Of a DNA stretch of 64,000 nt, positions 30,156-38,748 are shown piece after piece; position 1 is the first letter of the stretch, and each line of letters begins with the position of its first letter. A program made the translations under genes and the position numbers. This DNA comes from Dickeya undicola (lineage in GTDB: Bacteria > Pseudomonadota > Gammaproteobacteria > Enterobacterales > Enterobacteriaceae). The stretch is from NCBI RefSeq assembly GCF_000784735.1, contig NZ_JSYG01000004.1:186001-250000 (forward strand), in the 5' to 3' direction. Under the pieces are notes generated by a model, which was given only the letters and a program-made list of their open reading frames with translations, was not told the origin of the DNA and ran no database searches.

Positions 30156-30340
30156 ATGCAACGCGCCCCACGGAGCGTGAACCTCACGAGTCCGTGTTGA
30201 CGACAAACCAACACGTAACGGCGCAAGATATTAAGATCACCGCACCGGACGGTTAAGCATGATGTAGCCGAGTCATAACGGCTTTCCACCATCGTGCATG
30301 ATGAAACCAGATAATAGTCATCCGATTAGTTATCCCCTCT

Positions 30341-30367
30341 CTATAACCCAAAATAATTTGAGTTTCG
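30341..30367. repeat. TATACCC-type enterobacterial repeat, copy A (degenerate)
   Basis: ATAACCCAAAATAATTTGAG resembles the motif at 63495 (TATACCCAAAATAATTCGAG) with a few changes. It is a single arm only. Confidence 0.55.
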
Positions 30368-30759
30368 TTGGCCCATTAGGGTCTTGTAACACTGCGAGCA
30401 TCTCTGCACGTTGAAGTATGACGGGTATATCTAATAATAAAAAATCAACGTGATAATATATCGGTGTTATTTATCAATCTGCTATTTTATTTCCCTATAT
30501 AAATAACTTCTGACAGGTGACTGATATTAAAAACGCACGCAAAAATAATGCCTGTACAGGCATCCATTGACTCCCCTATACTTCCCAGAATACTCGACTC
30601 AACCAATGTTTATTACTGCTGTCTGACGGCAAAACCGCAGTGCGACATGGTGCCGGACGTGGCGCGTGCCTACAGCGCAGCTGCAATCTCATATAACAAG
30701 GATGTTCACCAATGGATAAAAGTTAAAAAACGTTAATCAGTATTACCATCAATGACTGT

Positions 30760-30825
30760 TATAGCCCTAAATAATTCAAGAATAGGAAAATTAATGTATC
30801 TGCAACTTGAATTAGTTTGGGTATA
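30760..30825. repeat. TATACCC-type enterobacterial repeat, copy B (inverted pair)
   Basis: A left arm (30760-30780) and a right arm in inverse orientation (30800-30825) of the same motif face each other, so transcripts could fold into a long imperfect hairpin. It ends 55 bases before the glycosyltransferase start and could affect its mRNA. Confidence 0.65.
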
Positions 30826-30880
30826 GATCCTGCTCAAGGATAAGAGCACACCCGTTATTTCTGGATTCAGGGAGGAAATC

Positions 30881-32128
30881 ATGAGGGTATTTTTGTCCAC
30901 ACTTGGCTCCGCCGGGGATGTTTATCCCTTCATCAAAATAGGTGAAGCATTGAAGAATGCCGGAATGGATGTTTATCTTTGTACCAACTCGTATTTTGAA
31001 AAAACCGCAAAAGAAAGAGGGCTTAATTTTATTTCAGTTGGCACCAGTGAAGATTATTTACAGGCTGTCAATTCACAACGCTTATGGCATCACCGCTCCG
31101 CCTTCAGTGAAATGGTTAATTTCATGAATGCACAGCAACAACTCGCCTATGACGCGCTGGCCCCTTGGGTAGATCACACCTGCGTCATTCTTACCTCGCT
31201 GTGGTCCTTTACCGCAAAAATGTTCAGCGAAACCCATGGGTGCTGTGTCATTCCGGTCCGCGTTACGCCATCGACATTTATCTCCAGCTACGATCCGCCC
31301 TACCATCGGCAACTGATGTGGATTCGTCGCTTACCCGTACGCCTGCGTCGCCTGTTTTTGTATCTCGTCGAGAAATATCTGGCCGACCGCCAACTGGCAC
31401 CGTCTATTAATGCTTTCAGAATCCGACTGGGTTTACCGCGTATCGAGCGCGTCCTGACGTCATGGACGCACCGTACCGATGCGGCGTTGCTGTGCCTGTT
31501 TCCGCAATGGTTCGCCTCGCCATTGCCAGACTGGCCTGCCCATGTGCGTCAGGTTGGTTTTCCGTTGTTTAACCTGCTGGACAATCAGCAGGACGACGAC
31601 CTGGCTCAATTTATCGCGCGTGAACGCACGGTGATTTTTATGCCCAGTTGGGCACTCAGCACCAAACGCCCACTGGCAATCTCGCTGGTAAAAAAAATCC
31701 GCCAACGCGGTTACCAATGTCTGATCGTCGGCAAGCCGTACCCTGAGCTGGAGAGCGATACGGGCGTTCGCGCCGAGAACCATATTAATCTGGGTCAATA
31801 CCTGCATCGATGCGCCGCCATTATCCATCACGGCGGCATTGGCACGATGGCGCAAGCTTTCGCGGCCGGGATCCCTCAATTGGTGATACCCAGCGCCTTT
31901 GACCAGTTCGATAACGCCCGTCGGGTAACAGCCATGAAATGTGGAGAATGGTTGCAGGAAAGCGACATGGACAAGCTGGAAAATAAACTGCAGCGTTTGT
32001 TGAATGACCCTGATATCGCGGAACACTGTCAGCGAATCCGCCAACAGTTTCCTTCCGAACAAGCGGTCTGCGACCAAATCGTTGATACCGTGCGTGAGGC
32101 CTACGCCAGGCACATGGCCGGAGGTTGA
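30881..32128 (+). CDS. GT1-family glycosyltransferase, RhlB/UGT-like
   Basis: The 415-residue protein has the two-domain GT-B fold. The N-terminus (MRVFLSTLGSAGDVYPFIKIGEAL) is the acceptor-side motif of MGT/UGT enzymes, and the C-terminal half has the nucleotide-sugar signature HHGGIGTMAQAFAAGIPQLV starting at H316, then FDQFDNARRV, as in rhamnosyltransferase RhlB. It likely transfers a sugar from a nucleotide donor to a lipid or small molecule; donor and acceptor are unknown. No RhlA-like acyltransferase gene lies beside it. A strong ribosome binding site (GGGAGGAAATC) precedes the ATG. It is a single gene flanked by low-density DNA. Confidence 0.78.
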   Translation: MRVFLSTLGSAGDVYPFIKIGEALKNAGMDVYLCTNSYFEKTAKERGLNFISVGTSEDYLQAVNSQRLWHHRSAFSEMVNFMNAQQQLAYDALAPWVDHTCVILTSLWSFTAKMFSETHGCCVIPVRVTPSTFISSYDPPYHRQLMWIRRLPVRLRRLFLYLVEKYLADRQLAPSINAFRIRLGLPRIERVLTSWTHRTDAALLCLFPQWFASPLPDWPAHVRQVGFPLFNLLDNQQDDDLAQFIARERTVIFMPSWALSTKRPLAISLVKKIRQRGYQCLIVGKPYPELESDTGVRAENHINLGQYLHRCAAIIHHGGIGTMAQAFAAGIPQLVIPSAFDQFDNARRVTAMKCGEWLQESDMDKLENKLQRLLNDPDIAEHCQRIRQQFPSEQAVCDQIVDTVREAYARHMAGG

Positions 32129-32564
32129 TACCTAGGCCAAACGCACAGTCATCTATCATGGCTGACAAGGTGGTGCACCAAGCGCGAGCCACGCACCACC
32201 TCGGCCAACTGTTTTTCTCACTCATCCACGTATTCTCCTGAACAGTAGGCAGAAAAGGGAGGATGCGTTAAACAGGGATACAGAAAAGATTATCAATACA
32301 ATGGGTTATCTCTAACCCATAACAGTCTATGGTTCAGCGTGGCAGCAGCCCGCCCGTGTCAGAACCATCAGATACGGACAATGCCAAAACGGAATAAGCT
32401 TTTTTGGATCACAATCCTGATGATTTTTCAGGCATGACAGACCATAGCGTTTACACTGATAACGCCATGTTATCCAACGTAAACAATGGCACGTGCTATG
32501 CATAGAAAAACGCGACAGACAAACATCAATAACAACAATGCCAATAACACAACAAGGGGGTTTT
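32129..32564. other. Spacer between the glycosyltransferase gene and ggt
   Basis: It contains no supported gene. Minus-strand frames that reach into ggt are shadows. A ggt promoter must lie here, but I cannot define it. Confidence 0.5.
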
Positions 32565-34328
32565 ATGGCATCGGGAAAATGGCTGCTGCCGTTAAGTCTG
32601 ACTGCATTGCTGGTCAGCGGTGCAGTCCACGCGGTTTCCATACCAGCAGTGGAAGCAAAGAACGGCATGGTGGTCAGCTCGCAACACCTGGCTTCACAGA
32701 TCGGCGTCGATATCCTGAAAATGGGGGGTAACGCCATTGATGCCGCGGTAGCGGTCGGTTACGCCCAGGCGGTGGTCAATCCTTGCTGCGGTAACATTGG
32801 AGGCGGCGGGTTCATGACCATCCATTTGGCGGATGGCAAAGATACCTTCATCAACTTCCGTGAAACCGCACCGGCTGCCGCATCCGCCAATATGTATCTG
32901 GATGCGGAAGGTAAAGTTAAAAAAGACGCCAGCCTGTATGGCTACCTGGCGGCGGGCGTGCCCGGTACGGTACTCGGGCTGGAAACCGCACGCGAGAAAT
33001 ACGGCAAGCTGACCCGTGAACAGGTCATGACCCCCGCTATCAAGCTGGCGCGGGAAGGTTTTATTCTGACCCGTGGCGATACCGATATTCTTGACACCAC
33101 CGTCAAACGCTTTAAGCAGGACCCGGAATCCGCTCGTATCTTCCTGCGCCCGGACGGCTCGGCGCTGCAACCGGGCGACCGTCTGGTGCAAACCGATCTG
33201 GCGAACACGCTACAGGCGATCGCGGATAAAGGGCCAGACGCGTTCTACCACGGCACACTTCCGAAAATCATCGAGGAGGCGTCCCAAAAAGGTGGTGGTA
33301 TCCTGACGGCGGCGGACTTTGCCAACTATCGTGTCACCGAAACCCAGCCGATCACCTGTAACTATCGTGGCTACCAGTTCATTTCATCACCGCCCCCCAG
33401 CTCCGGTGGGATCACGATGTGTGAAACGTTGAATATTCTTGAAGGCTATGACCTGAAAAGCATGGGATTCAACTCGGCACAGGCAATCCATGTTATGACG
33501 GAAGCCATGCGCCACGCCTACATGGATCGTAATACCTTTCTGGGTGACCCGGCATTTGTCAAAAACCCGGTCGACCGGCTGCTGAGCAAAGATTACGCAG
33601 CGGAGATCCGTAAGAAAATCGACGACACTAACGCCACGCCGTCCGAGCAGGTGAAACCCGGCATGGAACCGCATGAAAAACCGGAAACCACCCATTATTC
33701 GATCGTCGATAGCCTGGGCAATGCCGTCTCCACCACGTACACGGTGAACGGCCGCTTCGGCGCGGTGGTGATCGCTCCCGGCACCGGGTTCTTCCTGAAC
33801 GATGAGATGGATGACTTTACCGTCAAAGTGGGTGAGAAAAACCTCTACGGACTGGTGCAGGGCGAGCGTAACGCGATTGCGCCGGGCAAACGCCCATTGT
33901 CGTCGATGAGCCCGTCGCTGGTGACCAAAGACGGCAAGATCTTCCTGGTACTGGGTTCACCGGGCGGCTCACGCATCATCAGTATCACGCTGCAAAGCGC
34001 ACTGAATATTCTCGACTTCGGTATGCTGCCGCAGGAAGCGGTCGATGCACCGCGCATCCATCATCAATGGTTGCCGGATGAGGTGTATTACGAACAACGC
34101 GGCCTGTCCGCCGATACCCTCAAACTACTGAAAGAACGCGGTTATAAGATGGTGGAACAAACACCATGGGGCGCAACCGAACTGATTATGGTCGGGTTGC
34201 CCGGTGTGGAAGGGGTGATCCCGGCCAACTCCGGCAATGACTCGGCGGTATCCGGTAAGGTGCGCGAAGGCTATCTGTACGGTGCCAACGACTCACGCCG
34301 TCCGGCGGGTGCGGCCATCGGTTACTGA
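32565..34328 (+). CDS. ggt: Periplasmic gamma-glutamyltransferase
   Basis: Ggt hydrolyses glutathione and other gamma-glutamyl compounds or transfers the glutamyl group. The ATG at 32565 has AAGGGGG four bases upstream and gives 587 residues; an open frame from 32493 lacks a signal peptide at its start. A signal peptide (about 1-24) is followed by the large-subunit sequence (GGNAIDAAVAVGYAQAV, NIGGGGFM). The precursor self-cleaves before the catalytic Thr, T375 in TTHYSIVD. SSMSPSLV and GSPGGSRII of the small subunit are present. The extended C-terminal part (GVEGVIPANSGNDSAVSG) is a little longer than in E. coli. It is monocistronic, with a terminator after it. Confidence 0.93.
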   Translation: MASGKWLLPLSLTALLVSGAVHAVSIPAVEAKNGMVVSSQHLASQIGVDILKMGGNAIDAAVAVGYAQAVVNPCCGNIGGGGFMTIHLADGKDTFINFRETAPAAASANMYLDAEGKVKKDASLYGYLAAGVPGTVLGLETAREKYGKLTREQVMTPAIKLAREGFILTRGDTDILDTTVKRFKQDPESARIFLRPDGSALQPGDRLVQTDLANTLQAIADKGPDAFYHGTLPKIIEEASQKGGGILTAADFANYRVTETQPITCNYRGYQFISSPPPSSGGITMCETLNILEGYDLKSMGFNSAQAIHVMTEAMRHAYMDRNTFLGDPAFVKNPVDRLLSKDYAAEIRKKIDDTNATPSEQVKPGMEPHEKPETTHYSIVDSLGNAVSTTYTVNGRFGAVVIAPGTGFFLNDEMDDFTVKVGEKNLYGLVQGERNAIAPGKRPLSSMSPSLVTKDGKIFLVLGSPGGSRIISITLQSALNILDFGMLPQEAVDAPRIHHQWLPDEVYYEQRGLSADTLKLLKERGYKMVEQTPWGATELIMVGLPGVEGVIPANSGNDSAVSGKVREGYLYGANDSRRPAGAAIGY

Positions 34329-34383
34329 TCGCTCCCCGCAGCGTGCACGGATACCGACTGAGCGCGGTATCCGGCAGAGCAAG

Positions 34384-34427
34384 AGCACCCCGCCACACCT
34401 ACAGTCCAATGGCCGGGGTGCTTCTTT
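34384..34427 (+). terminator. Terminator of ggt
   Basis: AGCACCCCG and CGGGGTGCT form a 9-bp stem followed by TCTTTCT. It lies 55 bases after ggt and 18 bases from the end of the convergent receptor gene, which it may also serve. Confidence 0.75.
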
Positions 34428-34444
34428 CTGCCGCTGACCTGCGT

Positions 34445-36046
34445 TTAGCGGCTATACCCCAGTAACAGTTCGCGTTCGTCCATACGGGTGCCCGGTTGCA
34501 CACTGGGCGTTTTACCTGATAGCCGGAACACGCCCACCGCTTGTACCAGCTCTTCTGCCTGACTATTAAGGCTGCCCGCAGCGGCGGCCATTTCCTCTAC
34601 CAGCGCCGCGTTTTGTTGGGTGGTACGCTCCATGCCCGATACTGCTTCGCCCACCTGCGACACCCCACTGCTCTGCTCGCCGCTGGCGACACTGATTTCG
34701 CCCATGATATCGGTCACTCGGCGAATGCTATCAACCACTTCTTGCATGGTGTGCCCGGCCGTATCCGCCAACGCGCTGCCGCTTTCGATTCGCCCTACGC
34801 TTGCGGAAATCAGCGCTTTGATCTCGCGGGCCGACTCCGCGCTGCGCTGCGCCAATGCGCGCACTTCACCGGCCACCACGGAAAACCCACGCCCCTGTTC
34901 ACCCGCGCGGGCTGCTTCCACGGCAGCATTCAGTGCCAGAATATTGGTCTGGAAGGCGATGCCATCGATCACACCGATAATATCGGCAATGCGTTGGGCG
35001 CTGTCGTTGATTTCCCGCATGGTGCCCACCACCTGCGTTACCACCTCGCCACCCTGCTCCGCCACCTGGCTGGCAGTCTGGGCCAGGTGGTTGGCCTGTT
35101 GGGCGTTGTCGGCGTTCTGTTTCACCGTTGCGGAGAGTTGCTCCATTGACGCGGCGGTCTGCTCCAGCGCGCTGGCTTGAGATTCAGTACGCGCAGACAA
35201 ATCATGGTTGCCGTGGGCAATTTCACCGCTAGCCACGCCTACCGACTCGGCACCCTGCCGAACCTGCGTCACGATACGAATCAGGCTCGACTGCATATGC
35301 GACAACGCATTGAGCACGGAGGTAATCTCATCGCGTCCGCTGGCGTTGATCGGATACGTCAGATCGCCATCCGCCACCGCTTCAGCCGCCGCCTGCGCCT
35401 GCGCCAAACTGCGGACAATACTGCGCACCATCATCCAGCCAAATAACGCCGCGCCGAAAATCCCCGCCAGCACCGCCATCATCGCCAGCGCTTTCAGCCA
35501 CTGGTAACGTTGCACCGAACCGGTGTATTCGTCTTTAGCCACGTTGACCTGCAACGTCACCAGTTGACTGAGCAGCGCATGGCCCTGTTTTTCCAGCGTG
35601 CTGACCTTCTCATCATAAAGACGTATTGCCTGTTCCATCTGTCCGGACCGGATCGCCGCATCGGTCGGCTGCACGCCTTCGCGGTTATAGCGCTGCAGGC
35701 TGTCGGCAAACTGGTCCGCCAGTTGTGTCTCTTCCGGTGTCAGGTAGGTTGCACGGTAGTCGGTCCACACCCGATCGATCCGGTTGAGATTCTGGCGTAG
35801 TTCGTCAACCCGCTGTTGCTTATTTGCCGCCTCCGGCAATAACAACATATCCATGATCAGCACCCGGTTACGCTGCACCAACCATTCCAGTTGCTCCAGT
35901 TGCGCCAGCACCACCGTGCGGTCTTCATACACGGTCTGTAATGACCGATTCGCTTTTTCGGCGGTAAACATACCAATCGCGCCCATGATCAGAATGCCCA
36001 ACGACAGCATCCCGGTGAAACTCCATAATCGTGTCGAAATCTTCAT
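34445..36046 (-). CDS. Methyl-accepting chemotaxis protein with four-helix-bundle sensor
   Basis: The 533-residue receptor has a first membrane helix (about 8-28), a periplasmic four-helix bundle of the 4HB_MCP type (about 30-185), a second helix (about 187-208), HAMP, methylation helices and the conserved tip [26 protein letters not shown]. It ends in LLLGYSR and has no NWETF tail, so it depends on other receptors for efficient CheR binding. The ligand is unknown. It is a single gene far from the che cluster. About 200 bases upstream lies a near-consensus KdgR box, which suggests control by pectin breakdown products. Confidence 0.9.
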   Translation of the reverse strand: MKISTRLWSFTGMLSLGILIMGAIGMFTAEKANRSLQTVYEDRTVVLAQLEQLEWLVQRNRVLIMDMLLLPEAANKQQRVDELRQNLNRIDRVWTDYRATYLTPEETQLADQFADSLQRYNREGVQPTDAAIRSGQMEQAIRLYDEKVSTLEKQGHALLSQLVTLQVNVAKDEYTGSVQRYQWLKALAMMAVLAGIFGAALFGWMMVRSIVRSLAQAQAAAEAVADGDLTYPINASGRDEITSVLNALSHMQSSLIRIVTQVRQGAESVGVASGEIAHGNHDLSARTESQASALEQTAASMEQLSATVKQNADNAQQANHLAQTASQVAEQGGEVVTQVVGTMREINDSAQRIADIIGVIDGIAFQTNILALNAAVEAARAGEQGRGFSVVAGEVRALAQRSAESAREIKALISASVGRIESGSALADTAGHTMQEVVDSIRRVTDIMGEISVASGEQSSGVSQVGEAVSGMERTTQQNAALVEEMAAAAGSLNSQAEELVQAVGVFRLSGKTPSVQPGTRMDERELLLGYSR

Positions 36047-36498
36047 TGCTGTAAACCCTGTCCTGTGTGATGTCGTCTGTCGTTATGTTGTGTCTGAAAC
36101 TGTTATGTCCTGCCTGAAAAGACGATCTGCCATGGACGCACTCGGCGTGATAATCGGCGACGCAGGCATCGAAAGAGGAGAAAAACTATATAGAAACTCA
36201 AGGTTAGACAGAAGGTTAGCGATTTTTACGCCGAACGGATAAAATAGAATGAAACGGAGTTTCATAAGAAGAAACTAATGGCTTACGTCTCTATTCAGCC
36301 TGCGAAACGTTACTGGCATTGTTATTCGCAGCCATTTATAAAAATGTGCCGAAAATAATTTTTTATGTTGCCAGTCGATTAAAAAGAAATTCTTATGATT
36401 CAGTGATGATGTCGAGCACGGCCAAGGCGCTAATGGCAAGTGCAAGATCCTTAATAAGATGAGTGCTACCGCATCTTCCAGCCAGGAGAAAAAGAGCG
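36047..36498. other. Divergent region between the receptor gene and the MccF-like gene
   Basis: It holds the promoters of both genes and the KdgR-like box at 36248-36266. A GCCGATTA on the minus strand near 36155 resembles a sigma-28 -10 box but has no matching -35. Confidence 0.5.
36248..36266. promoter_or_regulatory. KdgR-like operator
   Basis: AATGAAACGGAGTTTCATA matches 17 of 19 positions of the Dickeya KdgR pattern AATRAAAYRNYRTTTYATT as I remember it, and is a 7-bp inverted repeat with a 3-base centre (ATGAAAC-GGA-GTTTCAT). It lies 202 bases upstream of the receptor gene and 233 bases upstream of the MccF-like gene. Confidence 0.55.
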
Positions 36499-37515
36499 AT
36501 GTCCCATGCACTGTTATTGCCTCCACCGTTACAACCGGGCGACACCATCGGCTTTTTCTCGCCGTCCTCGCCCGCGACGCACTTTGCCCCGGCACGTTTT
36601 GAGCGGGCGAAAATTTTTCTGGAGCAGCACGGCTACCAGCTCCATGCTGGGTCACTGACCGGCAAAACCGACCATTACCGCTCCGGCAGCATCGCTGCGC
36701 GTGTTGACGAACTGAATACGCTCATTCGCAACCCAGCCATACGCTGCATCATGTCAACCATCGGCGGCAGCAACAGTAATTCGCTGCTGCCGTATATCGA
36801 CTACGACGCCCTGCGCCGCGACCCCAAAATCATCATCGGCTATTCCGACGTCACCGCGCTCTTGCTGGGCATTTATGCTCGCACCGGGCTCGTGACCTTT
36901 TACGGCCCGGCGCTGGTGGCGTCGTTTGGCGAATTCTCGCCATTGGTGGACGACACCTTCACCGGCTTCACCTCACTGACCAGCGCGGCCAAGTCTGAAC
37001 ACACTTATCAGATGCCATCGGGATGGACCGACGAACGGCTGGACTGGAATCAACAATCGCGCGCCAAAATCACCCATCCCAACCAATGGCGCTTTGACGG
37101 CAGCGGTGTTTATCAGGGGAGGCTTATCGGCGGCAACCTCAATACTATGGCAGGGATCTGGGGCAGTCCGTTTATGCCGACGATTGAAAACGGCGATATT
37201 TTGCTGCTGGAAGACTCGCTGAAAGACATCGCCACCGTGGAGCGCGCGTTTGCCCACCTGAAGCTATGCGGCGTGTTTGATCGGGTCGCGGCGGTGATAC
37301 TGGGCAAGCATGAACAGTTCGATGATAAAGGCACCGGCCGTGATTCGCTCACCGTACTGCGCGAAGTGCTTAACGGACAACCACTGGCGGTGCTGGCGGA
37401 TTTTGATTGCTGCCATACTCACCCGATGCTGACCCTGCCGCTCGGTGTGCGTATTACGGTCGATTTTGACGCCGGACGCGTTGCATTGAACACCCCCTGG
37501 CTGCGTCAGTCCTGA
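36499..37515 (+). CDS. LD-carboxypeptidase family S66, MccF-like
   Basis: Family S66 serine peptidases include LdcA, which trims murein tetrapeptides, and MccF, which cuts microcin C and gives immunity. The ATG at 36499 gives 338 residues. The sequence TIGGSNSNSLLPYIDYD followed by IIIGYSDVTALLLGIYARTG is closer to MccF than to LdcA as I remember them. Catalytic candidates are S116 (GYSD), E238 (LLLED) and H306 or H308 (CCHTHP). There is no signal peptide, so it is cytoplasmic. It overlaps the convergent LysR gene by 10 bases. No microcin genes are near. It may detoxify aminoacyl-nucleotide compounds, which is inference. Confidence 0.82.
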   Translation: MSHALLLPPPLQPGDTIGFFSPSSPATHFAPARFERAKIFLEQHGYQLHAGSLTGKTDHYRSGSIAARVDELNTLIRNPAIRCIMSTIGGSNSNSLLPYIDYDALRRDPKIIIGYSDVTALLLGIYARTGLVTFYGPALVASFGEFSPLVDDTFTGFTSLTSAAKSEHTYQMPSGWTDERLDWNQQSRAKITHPNQWRFDGSGVYQGRLIGGNLNTMAGIWGSPFMPTIENGDILLLEDSLKDIATVERAFAHLKLCGVFDRVAAVILGKHEQFDDKGTGRDSLTVLREVLNGQPLAVLADFDCCHTHPMLTLPLGVRITVDFDAGRVALNTPWLRQS

Positions 37516-38408
37516 CCGGATGGCAGGCAATCGGTAAAGCTGGCAAGAAAATCCGTCAGCCATTCTGCCTGCGCATGTCCGTCCAACCCTGGCCGGTGTA
37601 CCAGGTAATAAGCCGCGCCGGTTTTCGCCGTTTCGGTGAACGGCATCACCAGCCGTTGTCGCCGGATATCTTCCGCCACCAGCGTCACATCCGCCATCGC
37701 GACGCCAAAACCCTGAATGGCGGCGCTGATGGCGAGATCCATGGTGTCGAACTGCTGATTACGGCGCATCACCTGCTCGCCGATGCCGTGGGTCTTCAGC
37801 CACAACTTCCAGTCCCGCTGGTCGTGGGTCGGATGCAACAGTGTCAGACGCGTCAGTTGCTCCGGCGACAACGCCGCTTGCCCGGCAGGCAGCAGATGCG
37901 GTGCCAGCACCGGCGACAGCACCTCATCGAATAACTTGCCGTCATGTTGGCGCGGCGCAGCATCCGCCGCAAATACCACCGCCACATCGAAATCTTCGTG
38001 ACGAAAATCGACGCCGTGTTCGGTCGTTGTCGTTAGCGAGACATGAATATCCGGCCGCCGCTGCTCCAGCGTCATCAGGTGCGCCACCAGCCAGCGCATG
38101 GCGCAGGTCGGTGCCTTCATGCGAATGGAACGTCCTTCGCGCACCCGGTTCGTCACCCGAAACAGTTGGTCAAACACCTCGCGAACCTCCGGCAGCAGCT
38201 GACTGCCCTGCGGCGTCAACCGCAACCCACGGGCATGGCGCTGGAACAACGCGAAACCCAGCCAGGCTTCCAGCGATGCAACCTGTCGACTGACCGCCCC
38301 CTGGGTGACAAACAGCTCCGCCGCCGCCCGGGTGAAATTGAGATGACGGGCGGTTACCACAAAAGCGTGCAACGCATTCAGCGGCGGAATGCGGTTATTC
38401 ATGGTCAT
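37506..38408 (-). CDS. LysR-family transcriptional regulator, GcvA-like
   Basis: The ATG at 38408 has GGAGG six bases upstream and gives 300 residues. An N-terminal winged helix-turn-helix (about 10-68, LNFTRAAAELFVTQGAVSRQVASLE) is followed by the type 2 periplasmic-binding-like effector domain. The sequence pattern (PPLNALHAFVVTARHLNFTRAA, FDVAVVFA, AISAAIQGFGVAMAD) is that of the GcvA group. It is divergent from the aminotransferase gene, the usual place for a LysR target, and its 3' end overlaps the MccF-like gene. The effector is unknown. Confidence 0.85.
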   Translation of the reverse strand: MTMNNRIPPLNALHAFVVTARHLNFTRAAAELFVTQGAVSRQVASLEAWLGFALFQRHARGLRLTPQGSQLLPEVREVFDQLFRVTNRVREGRSIRMKAPTCAMRWLVAHLMTLEQRRPDIHVSLTTTTEHGVDFRHEDFDVAVVFAADAAPRQHDGKLFDEVLSPVLAPHLLPAGQAALSPEQLTRLTLLHPTHDQRDWKLWLKTHGIGEQVMRRNQQFDTMDLAISAAIQGFGVAMADVTLVAEDIRRQRLVMPFTETAKTGAAYYLVHRPGLDGHAQAEWLTDFLASFTDCLPSGQD

Positions 38409-38748
38409 AGGCAACCTCCGTCAGGCAGTCATAAGAAAATGAATTACATAACTATGCAGAAAAAACGGCGCGAACCTGAGTATCGCTTACTGCTGAAAAC
38501 GGTATCGTCAATATCCGTTTCCCGGCAAGCAGTGGCTGCCATCACCACATCTTATTGCTCTTTTGCGATAAATAACTGCTGCAAGCCATGCGTTTTTCTC
38601 ATGGCTATTATGACAACAATTCGATTGTAGTACTACCAACAGCAACGTCTAATGCATGAATAGTTATTCATCTATAACCAATAAATTTCAGCAGACGGGA
38701 CCGCTCATCAGTGTGCAGGTCTGCTGCGGCACTCAACGGAGACTCCTC
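38409..38748. promoter_or_regulatory. Divergent promoter region between the LysR gene and ybdL
   Basis: At 340 bases it is the likely target of the adjacent LysR regulator. A lone AACGTCT (38644) resembles half a MetJ box, but no second half is present. I could not identify a T-N11-A operator with confidence. Confidence 0.45.

Larger units (their letters stand above)
30156..30880. other. Gene-poor region before the glycosyltransferase
   Basis: These 725 bases carry two copies of a TATACCC-type palindromic repeat (separate entries). A 62-codon frame at 30548-30736 lacks a ribosome binding site. The rest shows nothing I can assign. The low gene density next to a tRNA gene suggests an insertion hot spot, which is inference. 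Confidence 0.5.

Noticed and set aside
30548..30736. 62-codon plus-strand frame before the glycosyltransferase gene
   Set aside because: No ribosome binding site, odd composition (many Cys, Tyr and Pro in a row of short motifs) and no recognisable family.
30034..32128. A genomic island inserted at tRNA-Asn
   Set aside because: The site is typical, but no integrase and no direct repeat of the tRNA 3' end could be found.
34541..35149. 202-codon plus-strand frame opposite a chemoreceptor gene
   Set aside because: Similar shadows occur opposite all three receptor genes, which shows they come from the conserved receptor sequence.
36145..36160. Sigma-28 promoter for the receptor gene at 34445
   Set aside because: Only a -10-like GCCGATTA is present; no TAAA box lies at the required distance.
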